DNA of 64,000 nt from Gordonia prachuapensis (GCF_036350515.1 NZ_JAZDUE010000011.1:1-64000); one strand, 5' to 3'. Positions 8,546 through 18,024 are shown, counted from the stretch's first letter. Numbers and translations: made by a program. The notes: generated by a model not told the origin, from the letters alone.

Positions 8546-10141
8546 GTGCTCGTCGCCCCGACGTCACTGGTGGCCGCCACGTCGTCCGACGCTCTCGTCG
8601 CCGCACGGCGACAGGCGCAGGCGTGGCGATCACCGGAGATGGCGATCGCCGACCGCGATCTGACCGACGCCGCGTTGAGTGACCTCGCGGTCACGGCGGA
8701 GGGCGTAGGGGAGGATTCGTTCGGCCGTGCCGTGTCGGCGATCCAGGCGGCGCGGTCCGGACGATTTCCCGTCATCCCGCACATCGATGCGGCGACAGAG
8801 ATATTCCGGAGCTTCCTGTCGCATGACCTGATCGACGGATGGGTCTACGTCCGCGAATCCGACGGGCATCTACACCCGTATCTGGTCACCGACATCACCA
8901 TGGAGCATGCCGACCGCACCCACGGTGCCCGGATCAAGATCACCATGGAGGCCGACAACGCAACGGTGAAGCGGCCGTCGCGCAAACCCCGGGTGTTGTT
9001 GTTCGAGGCCACCGAAGTCGTCGGCAAGGTTCCCGCCGACGTCCTCGCGGCCGGCGGGGCCTACAAGGAGACCCGAGAGCTGAAGGCTGCGTACGAAACC
9101 CGCCGCAACGACTACCGCGACATCATCGACAACGGGTTCGGCAGACAGTTCCGGTTCACCGGCCGGGTGATCCGGACCGACGACTACCGGTCGCCGAACA
9201 CACGGGAGAACCGCAAGGTCGTCCACGACGTCGCGCCCGGCGAGATCGCCGCGTTGCGGATGGTGGCGCCGTCGATCCTGTTCTCGGACAGCGTCGCCGG
9301 GGATGGCGCCTACGGCCCCGTCCCGGTCATCACCGCCGTCCGGGTCTTCGACCTCGGCGCGCAGGACTTCCTCGACGTCAACACCGCCGACCTGCGGTCC
9401 TACGAGTACGACGCCCACCTACAGGACAAGCTGGTGTTGCCCGACGAGCAGCGGGAACTGCTCAACATCCTCACCACCGACATCTCCGTCTTCACCGGCG
9501 ACATCATCGACGGCAAGTCGGCGGGCAACGTCATCCTGGCGAAAGGCCGACCGGGAGTGGGGAAGACGCTGACGGCCGAGGTGTACGCGGAAGTGACGGG
9601 ACGTCCGCTGTACTCCATCCATTCCGGCTCGCTCGGGGTGACCGCCGAACTGGTCCGCAAGAACCTCGAGGTGATCTTCGACCGCGCGAAGCGGTGGGAC
9701 GCGGTCCTGCTGCTCGACGAGGCCGATGTGTTCGTGATGGAACGTGGACTCGACCTCGCGCAGAACGCGATCGTCGCCGAGTTCCTGCGCACCCTGGAGT
9801 ATTTCGACGGCCTCCTGTTTCTCACGACCAACCGGGTCGACGGCGTCGACGAGGCGATACTCGCGCGCTGCGCCGCGGTCATCGAGTACCAGCCACCCGG
9901 CCCCAAGGATGCCCGCGAGATCTGGCAGATCCTGGCGGCCGGCAACGACGTCGCCCTCGGCGAGGAACTGCTCGACGACCTCGTCGGCGGATTTCCCGAC
10001 ATCACCCCGCGTGACATCAAGATGCTGCTTCGCCTCGCGTTGCGGATGGCGCGGCACCGCGGTGTGGAACTCGAGCCGTCGGTGTTCGCGAGCAGCGCGG
10101 TGTTCCGCGGCTTGCACTACCTGCCGGTGAGCGAGCGCTGA
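8546..10141 (+). CDS. AAA-family ATPase of unknown role
   Basis: About 531 residues from the GTG at 8546, four bases after the catA stop; the frame runs on upstream inside catA, and a later ATG at 8639 is possible. Residues 300-500 form one AAA module: Walker A GRPGVGKT (334-341), Walker B LLLDEAD (388-394) and a downstream TTNRVDGVDEAILAR sensor/arginine-finger region. The roughly 290-residue N-terminal part has no family I recognise and may hold the substrate adaptor. Tight spacing puts it in the cat transcript, suggesting a remodelling or chaperone role for a catabolic enzyme, but nothing in the sequence shows that directly. No membrane segment or protease domain is seen. Confidence 0.85.
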   Translation: MLVAPTSLVAATSSDALVAARRQAQAWRSPEMAIADRDLTDAALSDLAVTAEGVGEDSFGRAVSAIQAARSGRFPVIPHIDAATEIFRSFLSHDLIDGWVYVRESDGHLHPYLVTDITMEHADRTHGARIKITMEADNATVKRPSRKPRVLLFEATEVVGKVPADVLAAGGAYKETRELKAAYETRRNDYRDIIDNGFGRQFRFTGRVIRTDDYRSPNTRENRKVVHDVAPGEIAALRMVAPSILFSDSVAGDGAYGPVPVITAVRVFDLGAQDFLDVNTADLRSYEYDAHLQDKLVLPDEQRELLNILTTDISVFTGDIIDGKSAGNVILAKGRPGVGKTLTAEVYAEVTGRPLYSIHSGSLGVTAELVRKNLEVIFDRAKRWDAVLLLDEADVFVMERGLDLAQNAIVAEFLRTLEYFDGLLFLTTNRVDGVDEAILARCAAVIEYQPPGPKDAREIWQILAAGNDVALGEELLDDLVGGFPDITPRDIKMLLRLALRMARHRGVELEPSVFASSAVFRGLHYLPVSER

Positions 10142-10158
10142 CGCCTACCCTCGAACTC

Positions 10159-10701
10159 GTGGAGTATCCCTTCGAGATCGTCTCGCTGTTGGTGTCGCCG
10201 CGCCACGCGTACTTCGGCAGGCCGAAGGACGGGCCGGCCGACGAGGTCGAGACGTCTACACCGGAGCAGGTGGAGATCGTCGCGGACAAGGGCATTCGCG
10301 GCGACCGCTTCTTCGGGGTCCGTGCGCACACCGAAGCGGCGGTCACCTTCCTGGCGCTCGAGGCGTGGCAGGCCGCGGCCGGGGACGTCGATCCGGTCGT
10401 CGCGCGCCGCAACGTCGTCGTCCGAGGACTCGAACTCGATCCGCTGCGGGGCAGGGAGTTCACCATCGACACCGGCGACGGGCCGGTGCGGTTCCGCGGC
10501 GGACGGCCTGCGCATCCGTGCTCGTGGATGGACACCGTTGCCGGCGACGGGACCCGTAAGGCATTGATCGGGCGCGGCGGCCTTCGAGCCCAACCGCTCT
10601 CGTCCGGCCTCCTTCGGGTCGGGTCGGCGGTGATCGGCGCGGACGTCGAACTCGACGCCGCCCGCGCGGCCGATCAGGTGAAGCGGGCCCAGCCGTTGTA
10701 G
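10159..10701 (+). CDS. MOSC-domain protein
   Basis: A 180-residue protein starting at GTG 10159, 17 bases after the ATPase gene. It is essentially a single MOSC domain, the beta-barrel found at the C-terminus of molybdenum-cofactor sulfurases and in stand-alone YiiM-like proteins. The diagnostic stretches are VARRNVVVRGLELDPLRGREF and the cysteine-bearing RPAHPCSWMD (single conserved Cys). Family members bind Mo-cofactor or reduce N-hydroxylated substrates. No Mo-dependent enzyme is encoded nearby. It may be the last gene of the cat-linked transcript; a repeat cluster begins 22 bases after its stop. Confidence 0.75.
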   Translation: MEYPFEIVSLLVSPRHAYFGRPKDGPADEVETSTPEQVEIVADKGIRGDRFFGVRAHTEAAVTFLALEAWQAAAGDVDPVVARRNVVVRGLELDPLRGREFTIDTGDGPVRFRGGRPAHPCSWMDTVAGDGTRKALIGRGGLRAQPLSSGLLRVGSAVIGADVELDAARAADQVKRAQPL

Positions 10702-10723
10702 GTTGGATTCGATTGGGTGAGCG

Positions 10724-10876
10724 GAGATCTCGATACGGTGACTCGCCTAGCGGCTCGCCACCTACTCGATCAGCGGAACAGGCGCCTCCCCCCCGTTGGT
10801 CGAGTAGCCGGCGAGCCCCCGCCCCCCGATGGTCGAGTAGCCGGCGAGCGGCAGCGAGTCGGCGTATCGAGACCTC
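10724..10876. repeat. GGTCGAGTAGCCG-family repeat cluster, locus 2
   Basis: Two copies of GGTCGAGTAGCCGGCGAG (10798-10815 and 10831-10848) are bracketed by inverted ends: GAGATCTCGATACG at 10724-10737 and CGTATCGAGACCTC at 10863-10876. A CTACTCGATCAGCGG half-unit in the opposite orientation lies at 10762-10776. The cluster separates the converging MOSC and pruB genes and could fold and stop transcription. Confidence 0.85.
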
Positions 10877-10884
10877 GTGACCCG

Positions 10885-11841
10885 TCAACCCGCCAGCGAG
10901 CGCAGGAAGAACCGCAGATTCGCCGGCTTCTCGGCAAGTCGGCGCACGAAGTAGCCGTACCACTCGGTGCCATACGGGATGTAGACCCGAACCCGGGCGC
11001 CCTCGGCGGCCAGCCGACGCTGCTCGTCCGCGCGGATGCCGTAGAGCATCTGGTGTTCCCAGCTGTCGGGTGCCCGGTCGAACTCGTCGGCGGTGGCGCG
11101 AGCCGCATCGATGATCACCGGATCGTGGCTGGCGATCATCGGATAACCGTTGCCCTTCATCAGGATTCGCAGGCACCGCAGATACGACTCGTCGATCAGG
11201 GCACGGGTGGGATAGGCGACCGAAGCCGGCTCCGCATAGGCACCCTTGCACAACCGGATGCGTGCGCCCGACTCCGCGAACTCGACGCAGTCGTCCTCGG
11301 TCCGCCGGAGGTAGGCCTGCAGCACGGTTCCCACCTCGGGGAAGTCACGCCGGAGGCTCCGGACGATGTCGAGGCGTCCGTCGACCGTCGTGTGATCCTC
11401 GGCATCCACGGTCACCAGCACGCCGGCCTCGTGTGCGGCGGCGGCGATGGTGCGAGCGTTCTCCTCGGCGATCTTGGCGCCGTGCTCGGGAAGCGACTGG
11501 CCCAGAGCGGTCAGTTTGAGAGACACCTCGAGTCGCGCTGCACCGGACCCGGATTCAGGGAGACTCCCCATCGCTGCGATCAGTTCGAGGTAGGCCTCGA
11601 CCGTCGCCGTGGCCTGCGATTCGTCCGTCGTGTCCTCACCCAGGAAATCGATGGTCACCGACAGTCCGTCGTCGAGGGATTCGCGGATCGCGGTCAGGGC
11701 GGCGGACCGGGTCTCGCCGGGCACGAACCTCTCGACCACACGGCGGGTGACGGTCAGTCGCTGTAACGAGTCCTTGATCCGCGCGCTTCGGGCGGCCGCG
11801 AGGATCATCGGGCGCAGCGTGTTGTCGAAGACGGTGCTCAT
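10885..11841 (-). CDS. pruB: proline dehydrogenase
   Basis: A 318-residue single-domain FAD enzyme (PutA N-terminal-like barrel) that oxidises proline to pyrroline-5-carboxylate and feeds electrons to the membrane quinone pool. Family stretches include VTVDAEDHTT, RIRLCKGAYAEP (proline/FAD site), MIASHD and the C-terminal YIPYGTEWYGYFVRRLAEKP. The frame is open far upstream through pruA in a shadow frame; ATG 11841 is chosen because it begins at the conserved region and overlaps the pruA stop by four bases (ATGA). Translation is therefore coupled to pruA, the usual mycobacterial arrangement. Confidence 0.94.
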   Translation of the reverse strand: MSTVFDNTLRPMILAAARSARIKDSLQRLTVTRRVVERFVPGETRSAALTAIRESLDDGLSVTIDFLGEDTTDESQATATVEAYLELIAAMGSLPESGSGAARLEVSLKLTALGQSLPEHGAKIAEENARTIAAAAHEAGVLVTVDAEDHTTVDGRLDIVRSLRRDFPEVGTVLQAYLRRTEDDCVEFAESGARIRLCKGAYAEPASVAYPTRALIDESYLRCLRILMKGNGYPMIASHDPVIIDAARATADEFDRAPDSWEHQMLYGIRADEQRRLAAEGARVRVYIPYGTEWYGYFVRRLAEKPANLRFFLRSLAG

Positions 11842-13475
11842 GTGGGCTGCTCCATGTGGGGGTAGGCCGACGATGTCGGCGGGACGAACGTCTCTTTGAT
11901 GGTGCGCGTGGAGGTCCAGCGCATCAGGTTCGCCTTGGAGCCGGCTTTGTCGTTGGTGCCGGACGCGCGGGCGCCGCCGAACGGTTGTTGTCCGACAACG
12001 GCTCCGGTCGGCTTGTCGTTGATGTAGAAGTTGCCGGCGGCCTGTCGAAGCGCACTCGACGCGGTAGCGGCTGCGTCGAGGTCGGTCGCGATGATCGAGC
12101 CCGTGAGCGCATATTTCGCGCTCGAATCGACCTGCTGGAGAGTCGATTCGAAATCGGCGTCGTCGTAGACGTGGACCGCCAGGATCGGGCCGAAGTACTC
12201 GGTGGAGAACGCCTCGTCGGTGGGGTCGTCGGACAACAAGACCGTCGGACGGACGAAGAAGCCTTCGGTGTCGTCGCAGCTCCCGCCGGCAGCCACGGTG
12301 AGGTGCGGTGCGGTCTTGGCGCGGTCGATGGCCGCCACGTTCTTGTCGAAGGCGCGTCGATCGATCAGTGCCCCACCGAAGTTGGACAGGTCGCGGACAT
12401 CGCCGTAGGCCAGTTCGGTGGCCTCGGTGAGGAAGTCGTCGCCCATGCGGTCCCAGACCGACCGTGCCACGTAGGCGCGGGAGGCGGCCGAGCACTTCTG
12501 GCCCTGGTACTCGAATGCGCCTCGGATCAACGCGGTCCGCAGTACGTCCGGGTCGGCCGAGGTGTGCGCGACGATGAAGTCCTTACCTCCGGTCTCGCCG
12601 ACGATCCGCGGATAGTTGCGGTATCGCTCGATGTTGGTGCCGACCTCGCGCCACAGGTGCTGAAATGTCCGGGTCGATCCGGTGAAGTGGATGCCGGCGA
12701 GGTTCTCGTCGGCGAGGACGACGTCGGAGAGGTCCTGTCCGTCACCGTGCACCAGGTTGATCACCCCGTCGGGAAGGCCGGCGGCCCGCAGCAGTTCCAT
12801 CGTCTGGGCGGCAGCGTGGGCCTGGGTGGGCGACGGCTTCCAGATGACCGTGTTGCCCATCAGCATCGGTGCGGTGGGGAGGTTGCCGGCGATCGCGGTG
12901 AAGTTGAACGGGGTGATCGCGTAGACGAAACCGTCCAGCGGACGGTGGTCGAGGCGATTCCACACCCCGGGGGACGAGATCGGCTGCTCGGCGAGGATCT
13001 CACGGGCGAAGGCGACGTTGAACCGCCAGAAGTCGATGAGCTCGCACGGCGCGTCGATCTCGGCCTGCTGCACCGATTTGGACTGTCCCAACATGGTCGC
13101 CGCGGCGATCCGCTCCCGCCACGGGCCGCTCAGCAGATCTGCGGCGCGCAGCAGCACGGTGGCGCGCTCGTCGAACGAAGCGGCGGCCCACTGCGGTGCG
13201 GCGGCACGAGCGGCGTCGACGGCGGCCCGCGCGTCGTCGTGGGTGGCGTTGCTGATGGTGCCGAGCACCTCACGGTGCGCATGTGGCTGCACGATGTCGA
13301 CGCGCGATCCGCTACCGCGATGCTCGCGGCCGCCGATGATGTGCGGCAGGTCGATCGGGTCGGCCGTCGACTGGCGTTCGAGTTCGGCCTGGATTCTCGC
13401 GCGCTCGGCGGTTCCGATCGCATAGGTGTGTACCGGCTCGTTGACGGGGCGTGGGGGAGAGGTGATGGCGTCCAT
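11838..13475 (-). CDS. pruA: L-glutamate gamma-semialdehyde (P5C) dehydrogenase
   Basis: A 545-residue aldehyde dehydrogenase that oxidises glutamate semialdehyde to glutamate with NAD+, completing proline use. The catalytic Cys sits in YQGQKCSAASRAYV and the general-base Glu in VGETGGKDF. Length matches actinobacterial P5C dehydrogenases. It is first in a two-gene leftward operon with pruB and faces a PucR-type regulator across a 105-base gap containing a perfect 16-base palindrome. The ATG at 13475 gives a normal N-terminus (MDAITSPPRPVNEPVHTYA). Confidence 0.95.
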   Translation of the reverse strand: MDAITSPPRPVNEPVHTYAIGTAERARIQAELERQSTADPIDLPHIIGGREHRGSGSRVDIVQPHAHREVLGTISNATHDDARAAVDAARAAAPQWAAASFDERATVLLRAADLLSGPWRERIAAATMLGQSKSVQQAEIDAPCELIDFWRFNVAFAREILAEQPISSPGVWNRLDHRPLDGFVYAITPFNFTAIAGNLPTAPMLMGNTVIWKPSPTQAHAAAQTMELLRAAGLPDGVINLVHGDGQDLSDVVLADENLAGIHFTGSTRTFQHLWREVGTNIERYRNYPRIVGETGGKDFIVAHTSADPDVLRTALIRGAFEYQGQKCSAASRAYVARSVWDRMGDDFLTEATELAYGDVRDLSNFGGALIDRRAFDKNVAAIDRAKTAPHLTVAAGGSCDDTEGFFVRPTVLLSDDPTDEAFSTEYFGPILAVHVYDDADFESTLQQVDSSAKYALTGSIIATDLDAAATASSALRQAAGNFYINDKPTGAVVGQQPFGGARASGTNDKAGSKANLMRWTSTRTIKETFVPPTSSAYPHMEQPT

Positions 13476-13541
13476 GAAGACAGTCCACCTGGAGCTCTCA
13501 CCAGGCGAAATGTTCTATCAGTCAATACTTGGTGGGTCTTG

Positions 13542-13557
13542 TTGTCCGATCGGACAA
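13542..13557. promoter_or_regulatory. perfect 16-base palindrome TTGTCCGATCGGACAA
   Basis: Two exact eight-base half-sites with no spacer, 66 bases upstream of pruA and 24 bases upstream of the PucR-type gene. The location in the shared promoter makes it the obvious operator candidate for that regulator. Confidence 0.65.
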
Positions 13558-13580
13558 GGCTGGTGCGGCATACTCGAACC

Positions 13581-15206
13581 ATGACGGCATCCGCAGGCGC
13601 CACCCTCGGACGGTTGTTGCTGGCCTTGGACCGCACGGTTGCCACGCTGTCGGTGGCGCCGACCGGGCTCGATGTCCGGGTGACGTCGGCGGCTCTGCTC
13701 GACGTCGACGACATCCGGCTCGGGTTGGGACGGGCGGCCCGCGGCGCCGATCTGTTCCTGTTCGTGGGTGTGCCCGACGACGCGGTCCTCACCTGGTTAT
13801 CGGGTCTGTCCGGCCGACAGCCGGTGGCCGTCTTCTGCAAGTCGCCGTCGGATCGGGTGGTCGCCCGCGCGGAGGAGGCCGGGGTCGCGGTGGTCGCGGT
13901 CGACCCGCATGCACGGTGGGAACGGATCTATCACCTCGTGATGCGTGTCCTGGAATCGGATACCGACGGCTCCCTGATGGCCGGGGAATCGATGCGGTCG
14001 GGAACCACCGGGGACCTTTTCGACCTCGCCGCCGAGATCGCCCGCCGCACCGGCGCCCTGGTGAGCATCGAGGACGAACGTGCGCACGTCCTCGCCTACA
14101 GCAGCGCGGGCGACGAAGCCGACGAACTGCGCAGGCTGTCGATCCTCGGCCGGGAGGGACCACCCGAGATGATGGCCTGGTTGCGCAACTGGGGTGTCAT
14201 GGACGTGCTGCGGACCACGTCGGAGATCGTCACGGTCGCCGAGCATCCCGACCTGGGTGTCCGATCGCGCCGGGCCGTGGCGATTCGCGGACCTGCAAGG
14301 GAACGATCACCCGGCGAATTCCTGGGCGTGATCTGGCTGCAACGCGGTGCCACGCACTTCTCCCGAGACGTCGACGACATCCTCACCGGGGCCGCAGCCG
14401 TTGCCGCACGGGTGATCTCGCGCAGCCGCTCGGTAGGGTCGGGCCACGACGACGTGGTACGACGACTTCTGGGGCTGCGCGGTGAGGTCGTCGACGCTGA
14501 GTTCCTTGCGACGCAACTCGGCATCCCCGTCGCAGCGTCGATTGTTCTCGTCGGATTGGCAGCCGCCGATCCGTCCGGCTCCGACGGCCCGAACCCGTTC
14601 GGGTCCTCCGGCGCGATATCCGCATTGACCCTGCATGCGAGCGCGTTCAGCCCGTTGTCGGTGACGACCACCTCGGGTTCGCGCGCTTACGTGATGCTGC
14701 CCGAGGTGACGAGTCCGGGGACGGTGACGTGGGCACGCGCGACCCTCCTGGCGTCGCGTCGACAGTTCGGCGCGAGGTTGCGTGCGGTCGTCGCGGGCCC
14801 GGCGAACGGACTGCATGAGGTACCTGCGCTACGCGGGCAGGTGGACCGGGTGCTCGATGCAGCCGAGCGCGAGGGAGAACTGATCGACGAGGTGAGCACA
14901 GTCGAGCAATCACAGACAGGCGTGCTGCTCGGCGAGATCGTGGCCCACCTGGCGGCCAACCCCGAGCTCGTCGACAGCCGCGTCACCGAGCTCGCCGATC
15001 TGGATGAGCGCACCGGCAGTGCGTTCACCGAGTCGCTGCGCGCCTATCTCGATCATTTCGGCGATGTCCGCGCCGCCGCATCCGCGTTGCACGTGCACCC
15101 CAACACCCTGCGCTACCGAATTCGCCGACTGCACAGTCTCACCGGCATGGATCTCGACGATCCGGCGACCCGGCTGGTCGTCGCGCTGTCCCTGCGTGCA
15201 ACGTGA
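13581..15206 (+). CDS. pruC: PucR-family regulator of proline use (PruC-like)
   Basis: A 541-residue protein from ATG 13581; the open frame continues upstream only as the antisense shadow of pruA. It has an N-terminal PucR-type sensor region (about 1-170), a central GGDEF-related or GAF-like segment, and a C-terminal PucR helix-turn-helix (LRAYLDHFGDVRAAASALHV, then HPNTLRYRIRRL). In M. tuberculosis a PucR-like activator next to pruA/pruB (PruC, Rv1186c) switches on proline catabolism; the same divergent order is seen here. Likely inducer: proline or P5C. The gene name is by synteny and domain. Confidence 0.85.
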   Translation: MTASAGATLGRLLLALDRTVATLSVAPTGLDVRVTSAALLDVDDIRLGLGRAARGADLFLFVGVPDDAVLTWLSGLSGRQPVAVFCKSPSDRVVARAEEAGVAVVAVDPHARWERIYHLVMRVLESDTDGSLMAGESMRSGTTGDLFDLAAEIARRTGALVSIEDERAHVLAYSSAGDEADELRRLSILGREGPPEMMAWLRNWGVMDVLRTTSEIVTVAEHPDLGVRSRRAVAIRGPARERSPGEFLGVIWLQRGATHFSRDVDDILTGAAAVAARVISRSRSVGSGHDDVVRRLLGLRGEVVDAEFLATQLGIPVAASIVLVGLAAADPSGSDGPNPFGSSGAISALTLHASAFSPLSVTTTSGSRAYVMLPEVTSPGTVTWARATLLASRRQFGARLRAVVAGPANGLHEVPALRGQVDRVLDAAEREGELIDEVSTVEQSQTGVLLGEIVAHLAANPELVDSRVTELADLDERTGSAFTESLRAYLDHFGDVRAAASALHVHPNTLRYRIRRLHSLTGMDLDDPATRLVVALSLRAT

Positions 15207-15222
15207 TGACGGGAGCCGACCG

Positions 15223-15597
15223 ATGAGCAACGATTTCGAGTTCGACACAATTCGCGAGGCATTGCGCGTCGAACGCGAAGACACGGTCGCGCTGATCGAC
15301 CAGATGGCGTCGCGACTCGACGCCGTCATCGAGGCGACGGCGGACTCGAGTTCCGACGACGAGCATGACCCGGAAGGGTCGACGCTCGCCGTCGAACGCG
15401 GCCACCTCGTGGCGCAACTCGAACGGTCCCGTGTTCGTCTCGACGAGCTCGACGCCGCCCTGATCCGGGCGGAGCGCGGCGACTACGGCATCTGTGAGAT
15501 CTGTGGCGAACGGATCTCGGCCGCGCGTCTCGAGGCACTACCGGCCGCCCGTCTCTGCATCACCTGCGCGACAAGGTATCCCACCCGCCGCTGGTGA
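15223..15597 (+). CDS. DksA/TraR-family C4 zinc-finger protein
   Basis: A 124-residue protein. Residues 1-80 are acidic and probably a helical hairpin; the C-terminus carries the four-cysteine zinc finger CEICGERI...CITCATRY characteristic of DksA/TraR proteins, which reach into the RNA polymerase secondary channel. ATG 15223 was chosen for the start of the helical region; the longer frame enters pruC. It begins 16 bases after the pruC stop and may be co-transcribed. Actinobacterial members often act with CarD/RbpA-type factors in stress, but the specific role is not shown here. Confidence 0.8.
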   Translation: MSNDFEFDTIREALRVEREDTVALIDQMASRLDAVIEATADSSSDDEHDPEGSTLAVERGHLVAQLERSRVRLDELDAALIRAERGDYGICEICGERISAARLEALPAARLCITCATRYPTRRW

Positions 15598-15630
15598 CTG
15601 TGGGCTCTCACCGCCGCACTGGCCGGAACG

Positions 15631-15673
15631 ACGCCGACCGTGCCCACCATCTGGAGATGGGCACGGTCGGCGT
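15631..15673. terminator. strong bidirectional hairpin terminator
   Basis: A 16-base perfect stem, ACGCCGACCGTGCCCA (15631-15646) with its complement at 15658-15673 and an 11-base loop. It lies between the converging DksA-like and glutamine synthetase genes. No long T tract follows, as is common in actinobacteria. Confidence 0.85.
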
Positions 15674-15703
15674 GATTCGGGACCCGGTCGGCGAGTCCGG
15701 GGA

Positions 15704-17875
15704 TCAGAGGATGGTGAGCATCTCGTGATAGGTCGGGAGCGGCCACAGATCATCGGCGACCATGCTCTCGAGTTTGTCGGCGACCGTTCGGACGTCGTTC
15801 ATCGCCGGGATCAGGGCCTTGAGCGCGCACTCGGCCTCGGCTTCGACGGTGTCCCCGTGGAAATCGTCGATGGCTTCCTCCAGGGTGAGCATCGCGGAGT
15901 ACAGATCCTTGATGTTCTTGGTGACCGTATGCATCAGCGGGTGATCGGTCTCGACGCCCGCTGCCTTGAGACTTGCTGCGGTGGCTGCCAATTCACCCTG
16001 ATAGCGGTTGGCGGCCGGCAGGATCATCGTCTTGGCGATCTCCAGGGTCTCCTTGGCCTCGACGAGCAGGGCGAGCGCGTACTGCTCGAGGACGACCTCA
16101 CGGCGTGCCTCCAGTTCGCGGTTGCTCAGGATGCCGTAGTCGCTCATCACCGACTTGATCGCCGGCTCCTCGAGCTGTGCCATCGCGTCGACGGTGGTGC
16201 GGAGATTCAGCAGCCCGCGTGATGCCGCTTCCTCCTGCCATTCGTCGGAGTACCCGTTGCCGTTGAACACCACCTTGCCGTGTTCGACGATGATGTCCTC
16301 CAACAGCTTCTGCACGGCGGCGTTGAATTCGGTGCCGGCGCTGATCTCCTTCTCCAGGAAGGTCGCCACGTAGTCGAGGGACTCGGCCAGCATCGCGTTG
16401 ATGGCGATCATCGGGTCGGCGATCGACTGGTTCGAGCCCGGTGCGCGGAACTCGAAACGGTTGCCCGTGAAGGCGAACGGGCTCGTGCGGTTGCGGTCGC
16501 CGGCGTCGGCCTTCAACGGGGGAAGGGCGTCGACCCCGAGTTCGAGGACACCGGACTGCTTGCTCGCCTTGGCGCCGCCCTTGGCGATCTGGTCGAACAC
16601 GTCGGCGAGCTGATCGCCGAGGAAGATCGAGATGATCGCCGGCGGAGCCTCGTTCGCGCCGAGACGATGGTCGTTGGACGCCGACGCGATGGACGCGCGC
16701 AGCAGGCCGCCGAACTTGTGCACACCGCGGATGATCGCCGCGCAGAAGACGAGGAACTGCTCGTTCTCGTGCGGGGTGTCACCGGGATTGAGCAGGTTGC
16801 CCTGGTTCGAGTTGCCCAGCGAGAAGTTGACGTGCTTGCCGGAGCCGTTGACCCCCTCGAAGGGCTTCTCGTGCAGCAGGCACACCATGCCGTAGCGCTC
16901 GGCCACCTTCTTCATCGTGGTCATCATCAGCTGTTGATGATCGTGCGCCAGATTGGACTTCTCGAAGACCGGTGCGATCTCGAACTGGCCCGGCGCAACC
17001 TCGTTGTGACGCGTCTTGGCGGGGATGCCCTGCTTGAACAGCTCACGGTCGAGCTCGATCATGAACGCCAGCACACGGTCCGGGATGGCGCCGAAGTAGT
17101 GGTCGTCGAACTCTTGTCCCTTGGACGGTTTCGCTCCGAACAGAGTGCGGTTGCTCGACATCAGGTCGGGGCGGGAGAAGTAGAAGTGGCGATCGATCAG
17201 GAAGTACTCCTGCTCGGCGCCGGCGTAGGACACGACGGTGTCGACGTCTTCGTGGCCGAAGAGTTTCAGCACCCGCATCGCCTGCTTGCTCATGGCCTGC
17301 TGGCTGCGCAGGAGCGGCGTCTTCTTGTCGAGGGCCTCGCCCGTCCACGAGATGAAGATCGTCGGGATGCACAGCGTGTTCCCGTTCGGATTCTCCAGGA
17401 TGTAGGCGGGACTGGTCACGTCCCAGCCGGTGTAGCCGCGGGCCTCGAACGTGCCGCGCAGGCCACCGTTGGGGAAGCTCGATGCGTCGGGCTCGCCCTG
17501 CAGCAGGGTCTTGCCCTGGAACTCGGCGAGCGACGCGCCACTCGAGTCGGGTTCCAGGAACGAGTCGTGCTTCTCGGCCGTGAACCCGGTGAGCGGATAG
17601 AAGACGTGTGCGTAGTGCGTCGCACCCTTTTCGATGGCCCAGTCCTTCATCGCCACCGCGACGTAGTCGGCCAGCGCCGGGTCCAGCGGGGCGCCGTTGT
17701 CGATGGTGGCCGAGACGGCCTTGAACACGTGCTTGGGCAGTCTGTTCTTCATCACGGTGAGTGTGAAGACGTTGCGGCCGAACGTGTCCGCCAGCGGTTC
17801 GGGGAATCCGTCCGTCTCCACCGCGTACGTTGTGACGGCTTCGATTGCTTGACGGCGAGACATGCTGCCACTCAT
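15704..17875 (-). CDS. type III glutamine synthetase
   Basis: A 723-residue GSIII enzyme (about 700-730 is normal), which makes glutamine from glutamate, ammonia and ATP. Recognisable blocks are NEVAPGQFEIAPVFEKSN, the NGSGKHVNFSLG metal/glutamate region, SPFAFTGNRFEFRAPGSNQS and the C-terminal helical tail special to GSIII. ATG 17875 is preferred because GAGGAG lies six bases upstream; a GTG 15 codons earlier is less likely. Single-gene unit ending at the shared hairpin with the DksA-like gene. GSIII (GlnN) usually adds to a housekeeping GSI and is nitrogen controlled, but no convincing GlnR box was found. Confidence 0.93.
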   Translation of the reverse strand: MSGSMSRRQAIEAVTTYAVETDGFPEPLADTFGRNVFTLTVMKNRLPKHVFKAVSATIDNGAPLDPALADYVAVAMKDWAIEKGATHYAHVFYPLTGFTAEKHDSFLEPDSSGASLAEFQGKTLLQGEPDASSFPNGGLRGTFEARGYTGWDVTSPAYILENPNGNTLCIPTIFISWTGEALDKKTPLLRSQQAMSKQAMRVLKLFGHEDVDTVVSYAGAEQEYFLIDRHFYFSRPDLMSSNRTLFGAKPSKGQEFDDHYFGAIPDRVLAFMIELDRELFKQGIPAKTRHNEVAPGQFEIAPVFEKSNLAHDHQQLMMTTMKKVAERYGMVCLLHEKPFEGVNGSGKHVNFSLGNSNQGNLLNPGDTPHENEQFLVFCAAIIRGVHKFGGLLRASIASASNDHRLGANEAPPAIISIFLGDQLADVFDQIAKGGAKASKQSGVLELGVDALPPLKADAGDRNRTSPFAFTGNRFEFRAPGSNQSIADPMIAINAMLAESLDYVATFLEKEISAGTEFNAAVQKLLEDIIVEHGKVVFNGNGYSDEWQEEAASRGLLNLRTTVDAMAQLEEPAIKSVMSDYGILSNRELEARREVVLEQYALALLVEAKETLEIAKTMILPAANRYQGELAATAASLKAAGVETDHPLMHTVTKNIKDLYSAMLTLEEAIDDFHGDTVEAEAECALKALIPAMNDVRTVADKLESMVADDLWPLPTYHEMLTIL

Positions 17876-18024
17876 GATCACTCCTCGGTTCGTCGCCCTG
17901 ACGGCAGGGGTCACCGACAAGGTCGTTGTGCGAGCGATACGACGCTATGAGCGCGAGGTACCTCAGCCATTTCCCGGATGTGACGGTCGTGAAAACACGT
18001 GTCGCTTGTGTGAATTCTGGGCGT

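Noticed and set aside
16280..17950. 556-codon rightward open frame
   Set aside because: Shadow of type III glutamine synthetase.
17980..17996. possible GlnR box GTGAC...AAAAC upstream of glutamine synthetase
   Set aside because: The spacer is one base longer than the GTnAC-N6-GAAAC consensus, so it is not a convincing site.
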